Shown one piece after another: positions 1 to 6,745 of a DNA stretch of 14,227 bases. The notes under the pieces were generated by a model. The model did not search any database, was not told where the DNA came from, and worked only from the letters and a program-made list of their open reading frames with translations. Source of the stretch: Thermoplasmata archaeon (GTDB taxonomy: Archaea > Thermoplasmatota > Thermoplasmata > Lutacidiplasmatales > UBA184); NCBI GenBank assembly GCA_030039865.1, contig JASHUS010000115.1:1-14227 (forward strand). Direction: 5' to 3'. Within the stretch, counting starts at the first letter, position 1; every line of letters starts with the position of its first letter. The translations under genes were made by a program, and so were the position numbers.

Positions 1-242
1 GCCCCGGCCTTCGGCGGCGGCGCGGGCGGAACCGCCCGGGCCCAGCGTACCAATCGCCGGGCCGGATCGTAGGCGATCGCGGTGTTCGGGCGCGCGAGTT
101 CGTGCGCGAGGAGCTTCTCGGTCTTGTGCTCCCGCCAGGAGAGGGCGGCGGACAGACCGGGCACGCTCGTCGTGCCCAGCGACTCGACCGTGGTCCGGAG
201 GCGTTCGAGATCCTGCTCGGAGGGACCGAAGAGGGCGACCAT
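1..242 (-). CDS. Unknown protein, N-terminal end only (possible winged-helix)
   Basis: The gene runs off the left edge; about 80 residues are visible from an ATG at 242-240. The visible part starts MVALFGPSEQDLERLR and has two predicted helices, the second containing WREHKTEKLLARELA, followed by the strand-like stretch AIAYDPARRLVRWA. That helix-helix-hairpin order would suit a small winged-helix DNA-binding domain, which is inference only. After it comes a proline/alanine-rich stretch (VPPAPPPKAG) that looks like a linker to a domain outside the window. The ATG is the only convincing start. The gene is divergent from the receiver-like gene to its right, across a spacer of about 250 bases. 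I do not recognise the family. Confidence 0.6.
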   Translation of the reverse strand, partial: MVALFGPSEQDLERLRTTVESLGTTSVPGLSAALSWREHKTEKLLAHELARPNTAIAYDPARRLVRWARAVPPAPPPKAG

Positions 243-497
243 CGCCGCTCGTCGTGGCGCCCCTCAAAAGAAGCTATCGCTCAAGACGAAGAGGGAAGGC
301 ACCGGCGGGGCGACCCCTGGTCTCTTGGACGGTGCCACCAAGAGACGCCGCCACCGATGCCCGAGGCCAACTACCTATTGGCCGCACACTCTATATAGTT
401 ATCCTAGGCGTTGGATTGTGGTTTCTGGCCCCCGTTCCGGGCGTCGAAACCGTCGCGGAGCCTTCATAGGGTCGGACCCGCATTTTGCCACGTCCGG
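243..497. promoter_or_regulatory. Divergent intergenic spacer with TATA palindrome and hairpin
   Basis: This 255-base spacer separates two divergent genes. It contains a perfect 9-bp inverted repeat (320-328 with 338-346, 9-base loop). It also has a palindromic TATA-like box, CTATATAG, at 392-399, which could direct transcription either way. Rightward initiation would fall near 421; leftward initiation near 370 would leave a leader of about 125 bases that includes the hairpin. A weaker A/T patch (462-470) sits about 30 bases before the GTG start at 498. I see no convincing RNA gene here. Confidence 0.4.
320..346. repeat. 9-bp inverted repeat (hairpin)
   Basis: GTCTCTTGG at 320-328 pairs perfectly with CCAAGAGAC at 338-346 around a 9-base loop. 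It is not followed by a T-run, so it is not an obvious terminator. It lies in the leader that a leftward transcript from the TATA palindrome at 392-399 would have, so a regulatory role at RNA or DNA level is possible. Function unknown. Confidence 0.5.
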
Positions 498-959
498 GTG
501 TCCTGCGTGAGCGTGTTCGGCAGTTCCAACTCGCCGACGCGCTCTCCCGCGACCGGGATCCCCGGTCGCGCAGTCGCTCTGACGGGCGTCTGCGCCGTCG
601 TCTGGAGCCGGAACGACGACACGCTCCTGCTGCTGCGCGGACTTCTCCAGCTGCACCACTGTTCGGCGACGCACTCGATCGCCGGCCTCGACGAGTACGC
701 GGAGCTTCCGCTCGCCGGCGCGTCGGTCGTCCTCATCGTCGATGCCGAGGGCCGGGAGATCGGATGGGAAGAGGAGCTGCGCACGTGGCTTCGGGACCAT
801 CCCGAGGCGCGCGCGCTCGTGATCCTGGCGCGCGACGCCGCGTCCGCCGACAGCAAGGCTCGCACCGCGGGCGCGAGCGAGGTGCTCGGCCGACCGTTCG
901 TCATCCACGATTTCGTGAGCGCCGTCGCGTCGGCCTCCTCCGCCCGCCGGCCCGGTTAG
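498..959 (+). CDS. Degenerate receiver-domain (CheY-like) protein
   Basis: From the GTG at 498 this encodes 153 residues. The region from GVCAVVWSRNDD to the C-terminus follows the alternating beta/alpha order of a response-regulator receiver domain. The third strand reads VVLIVDAEG, with Asp where the phospho-acceptor normally sits; the fifth strand ends LGRPF, where the usual motif is x-K-P-F, so the conserved Lys is Arg. The acidic pair after strand 1 is mostly lost and the strand-4 Thr/Ser is not evident. No output domain follows. It may be a phosphorylation-independent pseudo-receiver. Other in-frame starts are TTG 411, GTG 507 and GTG 513, so the first 20-30 residues are uncertain. Its 3' end overlaps the convergent mutY tail by 59 bases. 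Confidence 0.6.
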   Translation: MSCVSVFGSSNSPTRSPATGIPGRAVALTGVCAVVWSRNDDTLLLLRGLLQLHHCSATHSIAGLDEYAELPLAGASVVLIVDAEGREIGWEEELRTWLRDHPEARALVILARDAASADSKARTAGASEVLGRPFVIHDFVSAVASASSARRPG

Positions 960-2079
960 CCCGGTCGGTCGGCCGGCTGGCCCGAATTAGGACGAGCGCC
1001 TTCTCCGTCGCCTTGGGGATCGCGAGACGGTGCATCGCCTCCGGCCGGATCCATCGGCGCGTCGCCGAGGCCGAGGGCCTCGGCGTCCGGGCCGGGCCCC
1101 GGAAGACGTGCAGGTCGACCGTGAAGTGGCTGTAGCCGTGCCGGACGATCCCCACCGGCTTGAGCGGACCGGCGCGCCCCCCCGTCTCCTCTCGGAGTTC
1201 GCGCCGCGCGGCCTCCTCGGGCGTCTCGGGCGCGTGGATCTTGCCGCCCGGGAACTCCCAGAGGCCCCCCAGGAGCCCGCGTTCCGGCCGGCGTTGGACC
1301 AGCCATCGCCCGTTCTCGTCCTCGAGCACGACGACCGACGCCCGGACGTGCGGCCGCGGCGCCGCAGTTCGGCGGGATGGGACCGACCCGGGATCGGGCA
1401 GCTCTTGGAACGCCCGGCACGTAGCGGCGACCGGGCACACCCCGCACCGGGGCGATGTGGGGAGGCAGATGGTCTCTCCGAGCTCCATGATCGCCTCGTT
1501 GAACTCTCCCGGCGGGAGGCGGTCCATCGTCCCGAAGAGCGCCGCCTCGATCCGGTGGCGATTCGGGCCCGATCGCGCGTCGCCGGCCGCCCGGATCCAT
1601 CGGGCGCCGACGCGCAGGCCGTTCGCCTCGAGGGCGATGACCGGGGCATCGAACGCGATCGCGGCGACGGCCCGCGCGATGTACGGGCCGACGCCGGGTA
1701 GCTGCTGGAGCTCTGCGACCGTGGTCGGAACGTGTCCGTCCCCTTCGCGGACGAGCCACACGGCCGCGGCGTGGAGATGGCGGGCGCGCGCGTAGTAGCC
1801 CGCCCCCTCCCAGACCTTCAGGACCCGGTCGAGGGGCGCGGACGCCAGCGCGCCGACCGTCGGGAACTCCCGGACGAATCGAACGTAGTACGGGAGCGCC
1901 TGAGCGACCCGCGTCTGCTGGAGGATCACCTCCGCGACCCAGATCCGGTACGGGTCGCGGTCGGCACGCCAGGGAAGGGGACGCTTCACGCGACGGAACC
2001 AGCCGAGGAGGCGACGCCCCGGGGACGAGGCGCTCGAAGGTCGGGGGACGCGGGCCGGCACGGTCCGACCGTGCCGCAC
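901..2079 (-). CDS. mutY: Adenine DNA glycosylase MutY with C-terminal Nudix domain
   Basis: MutY removes adenine mispaired with 8-oxoguanine in base excision repair. Numbering from the GTG at 2079 gives 392 residues. The helix-hairpin-helix glycosylase core contains W47-V-A-E50-V-I-L-Q-Q-T, with E50 the conserved catalytic Glu. The hairpin motif is L127-P-G-V-G. A C-x6-C-x2-C-x5-C iron-sulfur loop uses C205, C212, C215 and C221. The catalytic Asp position holds Glu (E151 in L-E-A-N-G): the 101-residue spacing from E50 and 54-residue spacing to C205 match E. coli MutY. The C-terminal domain has a complete Nudix box, residues 279-301 (G-x5-E-x7-R-E-L-x-E-E-x-G), which is usually degenerate in MutY. 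GTG 2061 is an alternative start nearer the expected distance from the TATA-like CTTTAA at 2096-2091. The gene diverges from the thioredoxin-like gene. Confidence 0.93.
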   Translation of the reverse strand: MRHGRTVPARVPRPSSASSPGRRLLGWFRRVKRPLPWRADRDPYRIWVAEVILQQTRVAQALPYYVRFVREFPTVGALASAPLDRVLKVWEGAGYYARARHLHAAAVWLVREGDGHVPTTVAELQQLPGVGPYIARAVAAIAFDAPVIALEANGLRVGARWIRAAGDARSGPNRHRIEAALFGTMDRLPPGEFNEAIMELGETICLPTSPRCGVCPVAATCRAFQELPDPGSVPSRRTAAPRPHVRASVVVLEDENGRWLVQRRPERGLLGGLWEFPGGKIHAPETPEEAARRELREETGGRAGPLKPVGIVRHGYSHFTVDLHVFRGPARTPRPSASATRRWIRPEAMHRLAIPKATEKALVLIRASRPTDRANRAGGRRRPTRRRSRNRG

Positions 2080-2090
2080 GAGCCTCAGCG

Positions 2091-2096
2091 TTAAAG
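2091..2096. promoter_or_regulatory. Shared TATA-like element between mutY and thioredoxin-like gene
   Basis: TTAAAG on the plus strand (CTTTAA on the minus strand) lies in the short gap between two divergent genes. Rightward initiation about 27 bases on would fall near 2120, just before the ATG at 2132. Leftward initiation would fall near 2066, just before the alternative mutY GTG at 2061. The assignment rests on spacing only. Confidence 0.35.
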
Positions 2097-2131
2097 CGCG
2101 GCGGGATTTCGAACCCGGGCCGCGAGGAGCG

Positions 2132-2509
2132 ATGCCGAGCCGAACGCAGCCGGTCCACGTCACGGACGCGACGTTCGACGCGGAGGTCGTGCGCTCCACG
2201 CTCCCCGTCGTCGTCGACTTCTACGCGGACTGGAGCGCCCCGTGCCGGGTGACCGAGCCCGTGATCCGGGTCCTGAGCGAGCAGATGACCGGCCGGATCA
2301 AGTTCACGAAGGTGAACGTTGACGAGGCCGTCGGGGTCGCGCGCTCGTACGGGATCCATTCGATCCCGACGTTCCTCTTCCTGGAGGCGGGCCAGGAGAA
2401 GGGCCGGGAAGTCGGACCGATCGACCCGGTCGAGTTCCGGACGATCCTGCGCCGGCACTTCCCGACGGCGCGTAACCGGTCTAGTGCCGGAAAACCCGCC
2501 AGCCGGTGA
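2132..2509 (+). CDS. Thioredoxin-fold protein with single-cysteine (SAPC) active site
   Basis: This 125-residue protein has a full thioredoxin fold: the strand VVVDFYADW (26-34), the active-site loop, the strand FTKVNVDEA, and a cis-proline motif IPT with P79. Ordinary thioredoxins have W-C-G-P-C-K; here the loop is W34-S35-A36-P37-C38-R39. The nucleophilic first Cys is therefore Ser and C38 is the only cysteine in the protein. A dithiol-disulfide reductase cycle within one chain is not possible. A monothiol exchange, chaperone or binding role would be expected, but which one cannot be told. The ATG at 2132 is preceded by GAGGAG only two bases away. The last 29 bases overlap the convergent purH end. 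Confidence 0.9.
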   Translation: MPSRTQPVHVTDATFDAEVVRSTLPVVVDFYADWSAPCRVTEPVIRVLSEQMTGRIKFTKVNVDEAVGVARSYGIHSIPTFLFLEAGQEKGREVGPIDPVEFRTILRRHFPTARNRSSAGKPASR

Positions 2510-4049
2510 AATACATCGCGATACCGGCCTTCTCGGCCGCCGCGATGACCTCGGGGTCGCGCAGGCTCCCGCCGGGTTGCAGGATCGCCCGCACCCCGGC
2601 GCGCGCCGCGACCTCGACCCCGTCGGCGAACGGGAAGAACGCGTCGGACGCGAGCACGGCCCCTCGCGCGCGCGGGCCGGCGACCTCGACCGCGAGCTCG
2701 ACCGCCTTCACGCGCGTCGGCTGGCCGCCCCCGATGCCGACGGTCTGCGGACCCTTCGCGAGCACGATCCCGTTCGACTTCACGTGTCGGACGACCCGCC
2801 AGGCGAAGTCGAGCGCGCAGCGCTCCTCGGCGGTCGCGCTCGGCCCCGTGACGGGCCGGAACTCGGTGGGGAGGAGCTCGCGGCGGTCGGTCTCCTGCAG
2901 CAGCATCCGTCCGAGCGCGCTCTTCGCCTCCCACGACGGGGTCGTGAGGTCCGGCGGAGTCGTACGGACGAGCTTGATCTTCGGCCGCCGTCCGAGGGGC
3001 TCGAGCGCCTCGGGCGCGAACTCGGGTGCGCCGAGGAGGTCGACGAAGACCCCCTTCATCGCCGCGGGCGCGTCCGCGTCGATCGGTCGGTTCGTCGCGA
3101 TCGCGCAGCCGTACCGCGCGACCGGGTCGGTCGCGATCGCGCGTTCGAGCGCCTCCGCGATCGTCACGCCCGAAGCGACCCCGCAGGGCGTCGCGTGCTT
3201 CACGACCGCGGCGCTGGGACCCGGGAACTCGGCGACGATCGCGAGCGCGGTGTCGAGGTCGAGGAGGTTCGTGTACGATAGGTTCTCGCCCTTCACCAGA
3301 TCGAACGGTCGGGGCACGAGGCCGGCGTCGGTCGGCAGGATCGCGCCGTACGTCGCGGCTCGCTGGTGTGGGTTCTCCCCGTAGCGGAGGGCGAGCGGCT
3401 CGCGGGCGAGGACGATCTCCTCCGGGAACGGTCCGGGAGCCGCCGAAGCTCCCCGCAGACCCCGCGCGATGGCGCGGTCGTAGTCCGTGCAGCGCTCGAA
3501 CGCGCGGACCGCGAGACGGGCCCGGGTCGCCGCCGACACTGCGCCTCCGTTCGCCCGGAGCTCGGCCACGAGCGGCCCGTAGTCGACGGGATCGGTGACG
3601 ACCGTCACCCACTCGTGGTTCTTGGCCGCGGCGCGCGCGAGCGTAACGCCCCCGATGTCGATGAACTCCTCGCGGTCGCGCGCGTCCGGATGCTCCACGA
3701 GGTGCCGCTCGAACGGGTAGAAGTTCACCACGACGAGGTCGAACGGCAGCAGGTGGTGGTCGGCGAGCTCCCGTCGGCCGTCGTCCGTCCGCGGGGCGAG
3801 GATACCGCCCAGCAGGCCGGGGTGGAGCGTCTTGATGCGCCCGCCGAACCACGACGAGATGCCGGTCAGTTCCTCCGCGGCCCGGACCGGGGGCGAAATC
3901 TCCCCGAGGGCCCGCCGGGTGCCTGCCGTGGCCCACAGCTCGACGTCGAATCCCCCAAGCTCGCGCGCGAACTCGGCGAGGCCGGTCTTATCGTCGACCG
4001 ATAGCAGGGCCCGCTCCAGCCGGGTCTGCGCGCCTGCTCCGGAGGACAC
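2481..4049 (-). CDS. purH: Bifunctional AICAR transformylase / IMP cyclohydrolase
   Basis: PurH catalyses the last two steps of purine synthesis, formylating AICAR with 10-formyl-THF and closing FAICAR to IMP. From the GTG at 4049 the protein has 522 residues, the usual length. The N-terminal MGS-like cyclohydrolase domain begins near L15 and carries G69-G-R-I-K-T-L-H-P. The transformylase domain includes L221-R-Y-G-E-N-P-H-Q and the catalytic K284-H285 in KHATPCG, where bacterial enzymes usually have N instead of T. The C-terminus RVFRH matches the family ending. The frame stays open to 4151, but the GTG at 4049 fits both the start of homology and the TATA-like AAACTTATCTT at 4090-4081. The fused enzyme is the bacterial type; many archaea use PurP and PurO instead. 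Confidence 0.95.
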   Translation of the reverse strand: MSSGAGAQTRLERALLSVDDKTGLAEFARELGGFDVELWATAGTRRALGEISPPVRAAEELTGISSWFGGRIKTLHPGLLGGILAPRTDDGRRELADHHLLPFDLVVVNFYPFERHLVEHPDARDREEFIDIGGVTLARAAAKNHEWVTVVTDPVDYGPLVAELRANGGAVSAATRARLAVRAFERCTDYDRAIARGLRGASAAPGPFPEEIVLAREPLALRYGENPHQRAATYGAILPTDAGLVPRPFDLVKGENLSYTNLLDLDTALAIVAEFPGPSAAVVKHATPCGVASGVTIAEALERAIATDPVARYGCAIATNRPIDADAPAAMKGVFVDLLGAPEFAPEALEPLGRRPKIKLVRTTPPDLTTPSWEAKSALGRMLLQETDRRELLPTEFRPVTGPSATAEERCALDFAWRVVRHVKSNGIVLAKGPQTVGIGGGQPTRVKAVELAVEVAGPRARGAVLASDAFFPFADGVEVAARAGVRAILQPGGSLRDPEVIAAAEKAGIAMYFTGWRVFRH

Positions 4050-4080
4050 CGTCCTTACCCCCAACGGGGAGGGTGGACCC

Positions 4081-4090
4081 AAGATAAGTT
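4081..4090 (-). promoter_or_regulatory. TATA-like box for purH
   Basis: The minus strand reads AACTTATCTT, an A/T patch in an otherwise very GC-rich stretch. Its centre is about 36 bases upstream of the purH GTG at 4049, so a short 5' leader is expected. The assignment is from position and composition. Confidence 0.4.
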
Positions 4091-4120
4091 TCTCGGAACG
4101 GGCGCCCGGCCCAGCGGCAC

Positions 4121-4130
4121 TCATTAATAC
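4121..4130 (+). promoter_or_regulatory. TATA-like box for the pilin-like gene
   Basis: TCATTAATAC stands out in GC-rich surroundings. Its centre is about 40 bases before the ATG at 4166, predicting initiation near 4153 and a leader of roughly a dozen bases. It is back to back with the purH box, so the two genes share one short divergent control region. Confidence 0.4.
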
Positions 4131-4165
4131 CGCGACCGAGGCTAGTATCACCCCCGTAGACCGCC

Positions 4166-5146
4166 ATGGGCCGTTCTTCGCGTCCGATCCGTCTCGATCC
4201 CGGTCGCCCGTTCCCGGCTCGGCCCCGGGGCGGCCGCCGCTGGCGACGGCACGGCCGACGGGCGCAGGTCGCTCCCGTCGCGACGATCCTCGGTCTCCTG
4301 CTCGTCGTGACGTACATCGCGACGTACCTCTCGACGACCCTGCCCAACACGATGAGCGTGAACGACCTCAACCACGACGTGCTCGTCGAGAACCAGGTCG
4401 CGCAGTTCGCGACCGTCGTCGCGCGTCTCGCGTCGGTCGACCGGGTCGGCGCCCAGGCGATCTTCCCGATCACCCTCGGGTCGCAGGGGGCCCCGCCGTT
4501 CGCCGGGCCGGATTCGGCGCAGATCATCCCGATGACGAACTACACGGGGGGGCTCTACGGGATGTGGGTCAACTACTCGGTCACCTCCAGCGCGGGGACC
4601 CGGGCGCTGAGCGCGCCGGTACACCCCGGCGCGGGCTTCGTCGTCGACCTCCGGAACACGTACGCCTCGCCGGTCGAGGTCGCGTACGATGACGGCGCGG
4701 TGATCTACGCGCAGCCGGGCGGCACCCCGATCGTCTACAACCCGCCGTCGATCGCCTACTCGAACGGGGAGCTCTCCGTCGTCATGCCGGTCTTCGACAA
4801 CTCGATCGGCGGCGAATCAGGCGTGCTCACCGCGGAGCTCAGTTTGCGGATGCTCGTCGACTCCCAGATCACGATACCGGTCTCGGGCTACTCGCTCGCG
4901 AGCGGGAGCGCGATCCTGATCACGGTGTTCTCGCCGTACGCCGCGGCGTGGCTGAACTACTTCACGTCGCTGGGGTACTCCGGCGCGACGATCACGTGCA
5001 CCCCGACCGCAACGAGCACGAACGGCGTCTGCTCGACCGACTACACCTACGCGACGGGCGGCGCGATCGGCAAGGTCACGATGTCGATCACCGGCGTGAG
5101 CGAGCTCTCGATCACCCAGCCGTACTTCGCGGTCTCGCTGTCGTAG
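4166..5146 (+). CDS. Pilin-like exported or membrane-anchored protein
   Basis: The protein has 326 residues. Its first 32 are strongly basic with no acidic residue except D11. They end R31-R32-A33, followed by Q34-V-A-P and a hydrophobic segment from about 38 to 55 (VATILGLLLVVTYIATYL). Basic residues, a small residue, then Q-x-x-P and a hydrophobic helix resemble the class III signal peptide of archaeal type IV pilin-like proteins, with processing expected between A33 and Q34 (inference). The remainder is rich in Ser, Thr, Gly, Tyr and Val with regular beta-strand periodicity. Two cysteines about ten residues apart near the C-terminus could form a disulfide. No pilus assembly genes are nearby, so a minor pilin or surface protein is as likely as a pilus subunit. 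It ends 8 bases from the convergent Pop5-like gene. Confidence 0.72.
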   Translation: MGRSSRPIRLDPGRPFPARPRGGRRWRRHGRRAQVAPVATILGLLLVVTYIATYLSTTLPNTMSVNDLNHDVLVENQVAQFATVVARLASVDRVGAQAIFPITLGSQGAPPFAGPDSAQIIPMTNYTGGLYGMWVNYSVTSSAGTRALSAPVHPGAGFVVDLRNTYASPVEVAYDDGAVIYAQPGGTPIVYNPPSIAYSNGELSVVMPVFDNSIGGESGVLTAELSLRMLVDSQITIPVSGYSLASGSAILITVFSPYAAAWLNYFTSLGYSGATITCTPTATSTNGVCSTDYTYATGGAIGKVTMSITGVSELSITQPYFAVSLS

Positions 5147-5154
5147 CCGTTCGG

Positions 5155-5526
5155 TCAGCCCGCGACGGCGCGCGGCCGCCGCATCCAGACCTTCGCGTCC
5201 ACGAGCGTGCCCCACGTCCGTCGCGTCGCGATCGTGGGTCCGGCCCCGGCCGGATCCGGACCGTTCCACGCCGCGCGGGCCCAAGAGGCGGCGCGGTGCT
5301 CGACTTCGACGATCGCGCGACGGCCGTCGCTCCGGACGATGCGGAACCCGGACGCCGGTCCGCGCGCGCCCCGGGCCCAGCGGGCGGAGAGGATCGCCTC
5401 CCAGGCCCGCGGGGAGGGGAGAAGAGGTTGGTCGCCCGCCACCTCGAGGCCGAGGTAGCGGGGCCGGGGTCGTTCGGCCGCTCTACCGGATGAGGTCGAT
5501 GACTTCCTCGGACTCGCCAGAGGCAT
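5155..5526 (-). CDS. rnp2: Probable RNase P protein component 2 (Pop5/Rpp14 family)
   Basis: The protein has 123 residues. After a basic N-terminus it reads R-P-R-Y-L-G-L-E-V, then W-E-A-I-L, a strand G-F-R-I-V-R-S-D-G-R-R-A-I-V-E-V, a helix A-S-W-A-R-A-A-W and finally T-W-G-T-L-V-D-A-K. This order and the final 'S/W-G-T-L-x-x-A-K' element match archaeal Pop5/Rpp14, a protein subunit of the RNase P that trims tRNA 5' ends. The match is by eye and moderate. The ATG at 5526 overlaps the ftsZ end by 44 bases and has a purine-rich AAGGGAGGG directly upstream, inside the ftsZ glycine codons, so translational coupling with ftsZ is likely. No other start lies between this ATG and the conserved region. 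If not Pop5 it is an unknown small basic protein. Confidence 0.55.
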   Translation of the reverse strand: MPLASPRKSSTSSGRAAERPRPRYLGLEVAGDQPLLPSPRAWEAILSARWARGARGPASGFRIVRSDGRRAIVEVEHRAASWARAAWNGPDPAGAGPTIATRRTWGTLVDAKVWMRRPRAVAG

Positions 5527-6616
5527 ACCCTCCCTTCTGTCCGAGGAGGCTCTGGGCGCGGACGCCGGTGATGATCAGCAACACCTTGATCGTGTTCTCG
5601 AGCTCCGGGGAGTTCTCGACCGAGCAGCCCCAGATGATGCGGGCGCGCTTCGAGATCTTCCCGCCGACCAGCGCGGCGGCCTTCTCGGCCTCGCTGACGG
5701 TCATCGTCGGACCGCCGATCACGCGGACGAGGGCGCCGGTGGCATCCTTGAGCTCGACGGACCCGAGCAGGGGGGACGTCAGCGCCTCGGTGACCGCCTC
5801 GGTGACGCGGTCGGTCGCGCTCTCGCTCTCGCCGAGCCCGATGAGGGCGACCCCGCCGTCCTTCATGACGGTCAGGATGTCGGCGTAGTCAAGGTTGACG
5901 AGGCCGGGCTTCGTCACGATCTCGGTGATGCCCTTGATCGCGGTCATCAGGACCGCATCGGCGAGCTTGAACGCGGAGTCGAGGGGCATCCGCGGGACGA
6001 GCTCGAGGAGCTTGTCGTTCTGGATGACGATCGTCGTGTCGCAGACGCGGCGCAGGCGCTCGAGCCCGTCGCGGGCCTGCTCCATGCGCGCCGCTCCCTC
6101 GCCGGCGAACGGCAGGGTGACGACGCCCATCGTGAGCGCGCCCGCCTCCTTCGCGAGGCGTGCGACCAGGTGCGCGGAGCCGGTACCGGTCCCGCCGCCC
6201 ATCCCCGCCGTCACGAAGACGATGTGCGCGCCGTTGACGAACTGGCGCAGTTCCTCCTCGTTCTCGCGGGCCGCCTCTTCCCCGATCTCGGGGCGCGCGC
6301 CCGCGCCGAGGCCCTTCGTGGCCCGGCGACCGATGAGGACCTTGCGCGGAGCGTGGATCGTCAGGAGGTGCTTCGCGTCCGTGTTGATGGCGCACATCTC
6401 GGCGCCCTGGATGCCTTCGTCGACGCAGCGGTTGATCGTGTTGGAGCCGCCGCCGCCGCACCCGACGATGCGGATATTGACCTTGAGCGTCTCCGCCAGC
6501 TTCGCCAGCTCAGCGTCGTCCGAGCTCGTGTAGGCGGGCGCGGCCGGCTTCTTCTCCTCGGTGAGAGACTGGTTCTCTTGGTGCTTCGCGATCGCTTCCT
6601 GGATGATGGACTTCAT
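5483..6616 (-). CDS. ftsZ: Cell division protein FtsZ
   Basis: FtsZ is the tubulin-like GTPase that polymerises into the division ring. The protein has 377 residues. A 45-residue charged leader precedes the nucleotide fold, which begins V46-N-I-R-I-V-G-C-G-G-G-G-S-N. The tubulin signature is G140-G-G-T-G-T-G-S147, and the T7 loop reads N-L-D-Y-A-D-I-L-T-V-M-K-D-G-G, carrying the acidic residues that activate GTP hydrolysis in the neighbouring subunit. The short C-terminus ends EEVIDLIR, resembling the conserved tail that contacts partner proteins. Which of the two archaeal FtsZ groups it belongs to cannot be settled by eye. GAGG sits about 8 bases upstream of the ATG, and a TTTATCTAAG box at 6690-6681 fits as promoter with a leader of about 40 bases. 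It probably shares a transcript with the Pop5-like gene. Confidence 0.97.
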   Translation of the reverse strand: MKSIIQEAIAKHQENQSLTEEKKPAAPAYTSSDDAELAKLAETLKVNIRIVGCGGGGSNTINRCVDEGIQGAEMCAINTDAKHLLTIHAPRKVLIGRRATKGLGAGARPEIGEEAARENEEELRQFVNGAHIVFVTAGMGGGTGTGSAHLVARLAKEAGALTMGVVTLPFAGEGAARMEQARDGLERLRRVCDTTIVIQNDKLLELVPRMPLDSAFKLADAVLMTAIKGITEIVTKPGLVNLDYADILTVMKDGGVALIGLGESESATDRVTEAVTEALTSPLLGSVELKDATGALVRVIGGPTMTVSEAEKAAALVGGKISKRARIIWGCSVENSPELENTIKVLLIITGVRAQSLLGQKGGYASGESEEVIDLIR

Positions 6617-6680
6617 CGGTGGTTCCTCGTTCTGTTTGTCAGACGAGCGTCATACGCTCCGAGGATGCAGTCTGGGATTT

Positions 6681-6690
6681 CTTAGATAAA
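6681..6690 (-). promoter_or_regulatory. TATA-like box for ftsZ
   Basis: The minus strand reads TTTATCTAAG about 70 bases upstream of the ftsZ ATG. Initiation would fall near 6658, giving a leader of about 40 bases with a GAGG ribosome-binding site. Confidence 0.45.
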
Positions 6691-6696
6691 CGTTTG

Positions 6697-6716
6697 CGTA
6701 GAAGGGAAGTTGTGCC
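6697..6716 (+). repeat. 20-bp direct repeat, copy 1
   Basis: This 20-base sequence (begins CGTAGAAGGG, ends TTGTGCC) occurs again, identical and in the same orientation, at 8664-8683. Copy 1 sits between the ftsZ promoter and the promoter-like GATAAAATT at 6737. Flanking bases differ between copies. It may be a duplicated regulatory site or the trace of an insertion. Confidence 0.85.
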
Positions 6717-6736
6717 ACAATCAGCTCGCCGGTGTC

Positions 6737-6745
6737 GATAAAATT
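6737..6745 (+). promoter_or_regulatory. TATA-like box for the small membrane-protein operon
   Basis: GATAAAATT is the clearest A/T box before the genes at 6804-7724. Initiation would be near 6768. That is upstream of a GTG at 6804 as well as of the TTG at 6880. Confidence 0.35.

Noticed and set aside
956..3936. Large minus-strand frames of 500 and 571 codons across mutY, the thioredoxin gene and purH
   Set aside because: They are alternate frames of mutY and purH; the true frames carry all catalytic motifs.
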